Shown here: piece after piece, positions 5,989 through 8,094 of the stretch
Numbering within the stretch: position 1 is the stretch's first letter
How the letters are laid out: each line of letters opens with the position of its first letter
Assembly: GCA_030635805.1 (NCBI GenBank)
Contig: DAOVYC010000021.1
Location: 1-8,094 of the forward strand
From: a bacterium
Lineage (GTDB): Bacteria > Patescibacteriota > Gracilibacteria > JAUYGZ01 > DAOVYC01
Length of the DNA stretch: 8,094 nucleotides
Direction of reading: 5' to 3'
Made by a program: the position numbers and the translations under genes
The notes under the pieces: generated by a model
Seen by the model: the letters and a program-made list of their open reading frames with translations, nothing else
Database searches by the model: none
What the model was told of the DNA's origin: nothing

Positions 5989-7055
5989 AGATATTCTTGG
6001 AGGATCTTTACGATTTTTCTAGTTGGCTCCAGGGGGTCTGAGTTGTTCATGTTTTTGATCATTTTGGTTTGTTGTTCTTTGTTGTTTAAGAGATTTTGGA
6101 TTGATTCCAGCAACTTAGAAGAGCTTAATTTGGTTTCATCCAGTAGGTTAGAACAACCTAGTTCTTCTGTTGTTTTAGCGTTGTGATACTGATGATTGGC
6201 GGCCGCCGTGGAGAGTGGGATTAAAATATTTGGTTTTTTGAGAGCAATAATTTCAGTTATCGCATTTGTTCCGGCGCGAGAAATGATAATATCAGAAATA
6301 GCGTAGATGTCAGCTAATTTGTTTTCTTCCAGGAAGGTAAATTGCTTGTAGTTCTTGTTTGAGAATTCTGTTTCCTTGTTCTTGCCGGTTAGGTGAATAA
6401 CTTGATTTTGTTTGGTGAGTTGGGGCAAGATTTTAGTGATTAAATTGTTGATCTTTTCGGCTCCTTGGCTACCGCCAATGATTAAAATCGTTTTTTTTGT
6501 TGAAGAAAAGCCGGTTGAACCGTATCCCCGATCAGCTGATCCTTTGAGAATTTTTTTGCGGATAGGATTTCCGATAAGGATAATTTTTTTCCGGGGGAGA
6601 AAATCTTCGGTAGTTTTGAAAGTAGTGCAGATTTTGTCGGCAACTTTACCAATGAGCTTATTAGCAAGACCGGGAATAGAATCTGATTCATGAGTAACCA
6701 CCGGTATTCTGAGCATACCGGCGGCAAGGCAAACAGGGAGAGCCACAAAACCTCCGCTGGAAAATATAACCTTAGGTTTTATTTTCTTTAGTATTTTTTT
6801 ACTTCTTCCTATCCCACGGAGAAAACGAAAAAAATCAAAGAAATTAGAGATTGATATGTATCTTCTTAGTTTTCCGGTGGGTATCTTGTGATATTTAATT
6901 TCAAGTTTTTTAAGAGGTTTTATTTCGTAATCAGAGCCGGATCCGATGTACTCAAGACGGATTTCGGGGTTCTGTTTTTTTAGTTCATTGATGATGGCCA
7001 CGTTTTTGGTAACGTGTCCCGCTGATCCGCCGCCGGTGAAGATTATCTTATTCAA
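5985..7055 (-). CDS. murG: UDP-GlcNAc:lipid I N-acetylglucosaminyltransferase (MurG)
   Basis: Adds GlcNAc from UDP-GlcNAc to lipid I on the cytoplasmic face of the membrane, making lipid II for peptidoglycan. The protein has 356 residues, the usual MurG length. Motifs: TGGGSAGHV (7-15), first glycine-rich loop with His14; HESDSIPGLANK (122-133); GGSQGA (194-199), second glycine-rich loop; RAGTNAITEI (260-269); and NHQYHNA (287-293), the donor-binding end. GGGSAGH and HESD match the variant subfamily with GGG(S/T)AGHVTPN and HESD rather than the E. coli form GGTGGH and HEQN; Lys17 replaces the usual Pro. The start is TTG at 7053-7055, with an in-frame stop at 7074-7076 and no ATG between; this puts the glycine loop seven residues in, as in other MurGs. 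The start lies in an octamer repeat and there is no Shine-Dalgarno sequence. The glycosyltransferase gene follows after 10 bases, so the two are probably cotranscribed. Confidence 0.95.
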   Translation of the reverse strand: MNKIIFTGGGSAGHVTKNVAIINELKKQNPEIRLEYIGSGSDYEIKPLKKLEIKYHKIPTGKLRRYISISNFFDFFRFLRGIGRSKKILKKIKPKVIFSSGGFVALPVCLAAGMLRIPVVTHESDSIPGLANKLIGKVADKICTTFKTTEDFLPRKKIILIGNPIRKKILKGSADRGYGSTGFSSTKKTILIIGGSQGAEKINNLITKILPQLTKQNQVIHLTGKNKETEFSNKNYKQFTFLEENKLADIYAISDIIISRAGTNAITEIIALKKPNILIPLSTAAANHQYHNAKTTEELGCSNLLDETKLSSSKLLESIQNLLNNKEQQTKMIKNMNNSDPLEPTRKIVKILQEYL

Positions 7056-7085
7056 GATTACAAGATTAGAAAATTACAAGATTAT
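7054..7085. repeat. Octamer tandem array between the rdgB-like end and murG
   Basis: Four 8-bp units on the + strand: AAGATTAC, AAGATTAG, AAAATTAC, AAGATTAT. They fill the whole 26-base gap between the two genes, contain the stop codon of the upstream frame (7082-7084) and provide two bases of the murG TTG start. Confidence 0.8.
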
Positions 7086-7468
7086 AGAGTTTTAGTAAGC
7101 CAGTTTTTGAGCTGGGCGAGAGCTTTGCCACGATGAGAAATTTTTGATTTCTCAGCTTCAGTGAGGGCGGCATAGACCTTGCTCGATCCTTCAGCTTGGA
7201 AGACGGAGCTGAGAGGAATCCCCTCTTTTAGAGGGGCTTCGATATTGTTGGTGATCGTTCCGTGAGTTTCGCCGGTGAAAGCTTGTAGGTTATTGCCGTC
7301 GAAAAAGCTGGTAACGGAAATGAATTTTGCTTTTCTGTTTTTTTCGTTCTTCATGCGATTCATAAAGTGAGTAAGCCATTCATGGTCGGAAGCGGATTCC
7401 CCTGCTCCCCAGCGTCTGGTGGTCAGGCCCAGTTCTCCATTCATGGCCGGAATTTCTATCCCGGAATC
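7082..7468 (-). pseudogene. rdgB: RdgB/HAM1 XTP/dITP pyrophosphatase, C-terminal two thirds (5' end missing)
   Basis: Residues 180-307 of the chimeric frame. The family hydrolyses non-canonical purine nucleoside triphosphates (XTP, dITP) to monophosphates and keeps them out of DNA. Visible motifs are DSGIEIPAMNG (180-190, the ADDSGL...NG region), TRRW, RKAKFISV (224-231) and the hallmark ISHRGKAL (289-296), followed by a short C-terminal helix. The usual GFGYDP motif is replaced by GIPLSSVFQAEG (262-273), so this may be a divergent lineage. The first ~65-70 residues, with the N-terminal TGN-x-x-K substrate-binding motif, are absent. The true gene probably continues past the join in the source genome. 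Base bias and the octamer junction with murG tie this half to the rest of the window. Confidence 0.85.
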
Positions 7469-8005
7469 TTTCGAAAAATCATCAAGGCAATGATTGCAAA
7501 AACATGTTTCAGGTAAGATGGGCTCAGGATCTTCAAACTGGGCATGCCAATGTACATAATCCATCCACACACCATCCAGATCATACTCCAAAAGTAAATC
7601 CCGCAGCTGATCAAAACGATACTGACGGAAACCGGGTTCGGTAGGACATACACCCATAAACCAGGATGCGGCCTGCACTTTTTCACCCTTCTCATTGATT
7701 GCCCAGGCTTCAGGATGCTTTTCTACATAATTTTTCCCGTTCAAGGTGGCAAATTCGGCAAACACCATTAATTCTTCCGATCTGGCCCTATTAATCATGT
7801 CATGGTCAATCGAACCGCTATGGACAAAAATGGCATTAACACCAAGATCAATGAGATTTAAATCTTTATCCCAAAAAGGTTTAGGATTTCCATAAATACC
7901 TCTGATTTCAACAGTTTTAGCAGGTTTTTGCTCACAGGAAATAAATAAACCTAAAGCTGTAAGAAGTAAAATGAATCGAAAGTAGAATTTTATATTTACA
8001 TACAT
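7082..8005 (-). CDS. Chimeric frame: lipoprotein glycoside-hydrolase-like N-terminus joined to RdgB/HAM1 C-terminus
   Basis: An open 307-codon frame made of two unrelated parts. Residues 1-179 are an exported lipoprotein with a barrel of the family 10-like glycosyl hydrolase type. Residues about 180-307 are the C-terminal part of a cytoplasmic XTP/dITP pyrophosphatase. The join is at DSGIEIP (180-186), which suits both families: hydrolase-like proteins often have a C-x2-C, F, D-[ST]-G-I stretch here, and RdgB has its ADDSGL motif. Neither half is complete: the barrel lacks its remaining strands, and the pyrophosphatase lacks its N-terminal nucleotide-binding segment. A lipoprotein signal on a nucleotide-pool enzyme makes no functional sense. 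The + strand base bias also changes near the join. Most likely this is a metagenome assembly chimera; recombination in the cell is possible. The frame itself is certain; treating it as one working gene is not supported. Confidence 0.8.
   Translation of the reverse strand: MYVNIKFYFRFILLLTALGLFISCEQKPAKTVEIRGIYGNPKPFWDKDLNLIDLGVNAIFVHSGSIDHDMINRARSEELMVFAEFATLNGKNYVEKHPEAWAINEKGEKVQAASWFMGVCPTEPGFRQYRFDQLRDLLLEYDLDGVWMDYVHWHAQFEDPEPILPETCFCNHCLDDFSKDSGIEIPAMNGELGLTTRRWGAGESASDHEWLTHFMNRMKNEKNRKAKFISVTSFFDGNNLQAFTGETHGTITNNIEAPLKEGIPLSSVFQAEGSSKVYAALTEAEKSKISHRGKALAQLKNWLTKTL
7469..8005 (-). other. Lipoprotein with family 10-like glycosyl hydrolase barrel, N-terminal part; probably Bacteroidota
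   Basis: Residues 1-179 of the chimeric frame. A signal peptide (1-23) ends in FISC, with Cys24 as the probable lipidated residue; Phe at -3 is not ideal for a lipobox. EIRGIYG (33-39) starts a TIM-barrel-like domain, with LGVNAIFVHSGSID (54-67) and DGVWMDYVHWH (144-154). The Asp in WMDY matches the conserved acidic position of the family 10-like hydrolase group. A cysteine pair follows in CFCNHC (168-173). The family is thought to act on polysaccharides, but substrate is unknown. The start region is AT-rich without Shine-Dalgarno (TAAAATAAA before ATG 8003-8005), as is common in Bacteroidota. Assignment to that phylum is from resemblance only. Confidence 0.6.
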
Positions 8006-8094
8006 TTTATTTTATGTTTAAAGTTCATATATACAGATATAAAGAATCATTATAAGGCGATGATGGCATCTGATAAGATTGCTGACTTGTAATA

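Noticed and set aside
6530..6541. GATCAGCTGATC, a perfect 12-bp palindrome in murG
   Set aside because: It lies in the variable interdomain linker, whose length is normal for MurG; a chance palindrome is adequate.
8050..8094. Possible C-terminal end of an upstream - strand gene, 14 codons ending AIIAL then TAA
   Set aside because: Too short to test, and it lies in the part of the window of doubtful origin.

Overview
The window reads as a piece of a low-GC genome using the standard code, most likely an uncultivated bacterium of the Candidate Phyla Radiation (Patescibacteria) recovered from a metagenome. This is inference. It rests on a very long secreted protein combining lamin-tail, PKD and thermonuclease domains, a YkuD-type transpeptidase with a variant SWGCV motif, a MurG of the GGG(S/T)AGHV type, weak or absent Shine-Dalgarno sequences, and tiny tandem repeats filling gene junctions. 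The last ~600 bases do not fit and look like Bacteroidota DNA joined on.

Layout. 3-773 (+) is the C-terminal 256 codons of threonyl-tRNA synthetase. 895-3744 (+) is a 949-residue secreted protein with lamin-tail domains, a PKD domain and a complete staphylococcal-nuclease domain. 3745-3990 is non-coding and holds a palindrome, a possible promoter, a long-loop hairpin, a terminator and a second promoter. 3991-4578 (+) is a secreted L,D-transpeptidase-like protein, followed by a terminator. The - strand then carries, in transcription order, an open reading frame at 8005-7082, murG at 7055-5985 and a GT4-type glycosyltransferase at 5974-4745, with gaps of 26 and 10 bases.

The frame at 7082-8005 is a chimera. 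Its first ~180 codons look like a Bacteroidota-type lipoprotein with a glycoside-hydrolase-like barrel. Its last ~128 codons are the C-terminal two thirds of an RdgB/HAM1 nucleotide pyrophosphatase. The join falls where both families have a DSGIEIP-like stretch, and the G-over-C bias of the + strand is lost there. A misassembly, or recombination at microhomology, is more likely than a functional fusion.

Two kinds of repeat run through the window. (1) A dispersed hairpin has the core GAGCCTGYCGA (- strand) in three copies whose stem arms differ but stay complementary: CCT/AGG, GGT/ACC and TTCC/GGAA. Two copies sit in the nuclease gene in the same reading frame, and the third forms the last residues and stop codon of the glycosyltransferase. 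(2) Micro-tandem arrays of 7-8 bp units of the type AAG(C or AT)T(A/G)(C/T) occupy gene junctions, supply stop codons of three genes and the TTG start of murG, and also occur inside the glycosyltransferase gene.

Functionally the window is envelope-centred. MurG makes lipid II, the L,D-transpeptidase-like protein would act on peptidoglycan outside the membrane, the glycosyltransferase probably builds a surface glycan, and the secreted nuclease could degrade external DNA. ThrS and RdgB are cytoplasmic housekeeping functions.
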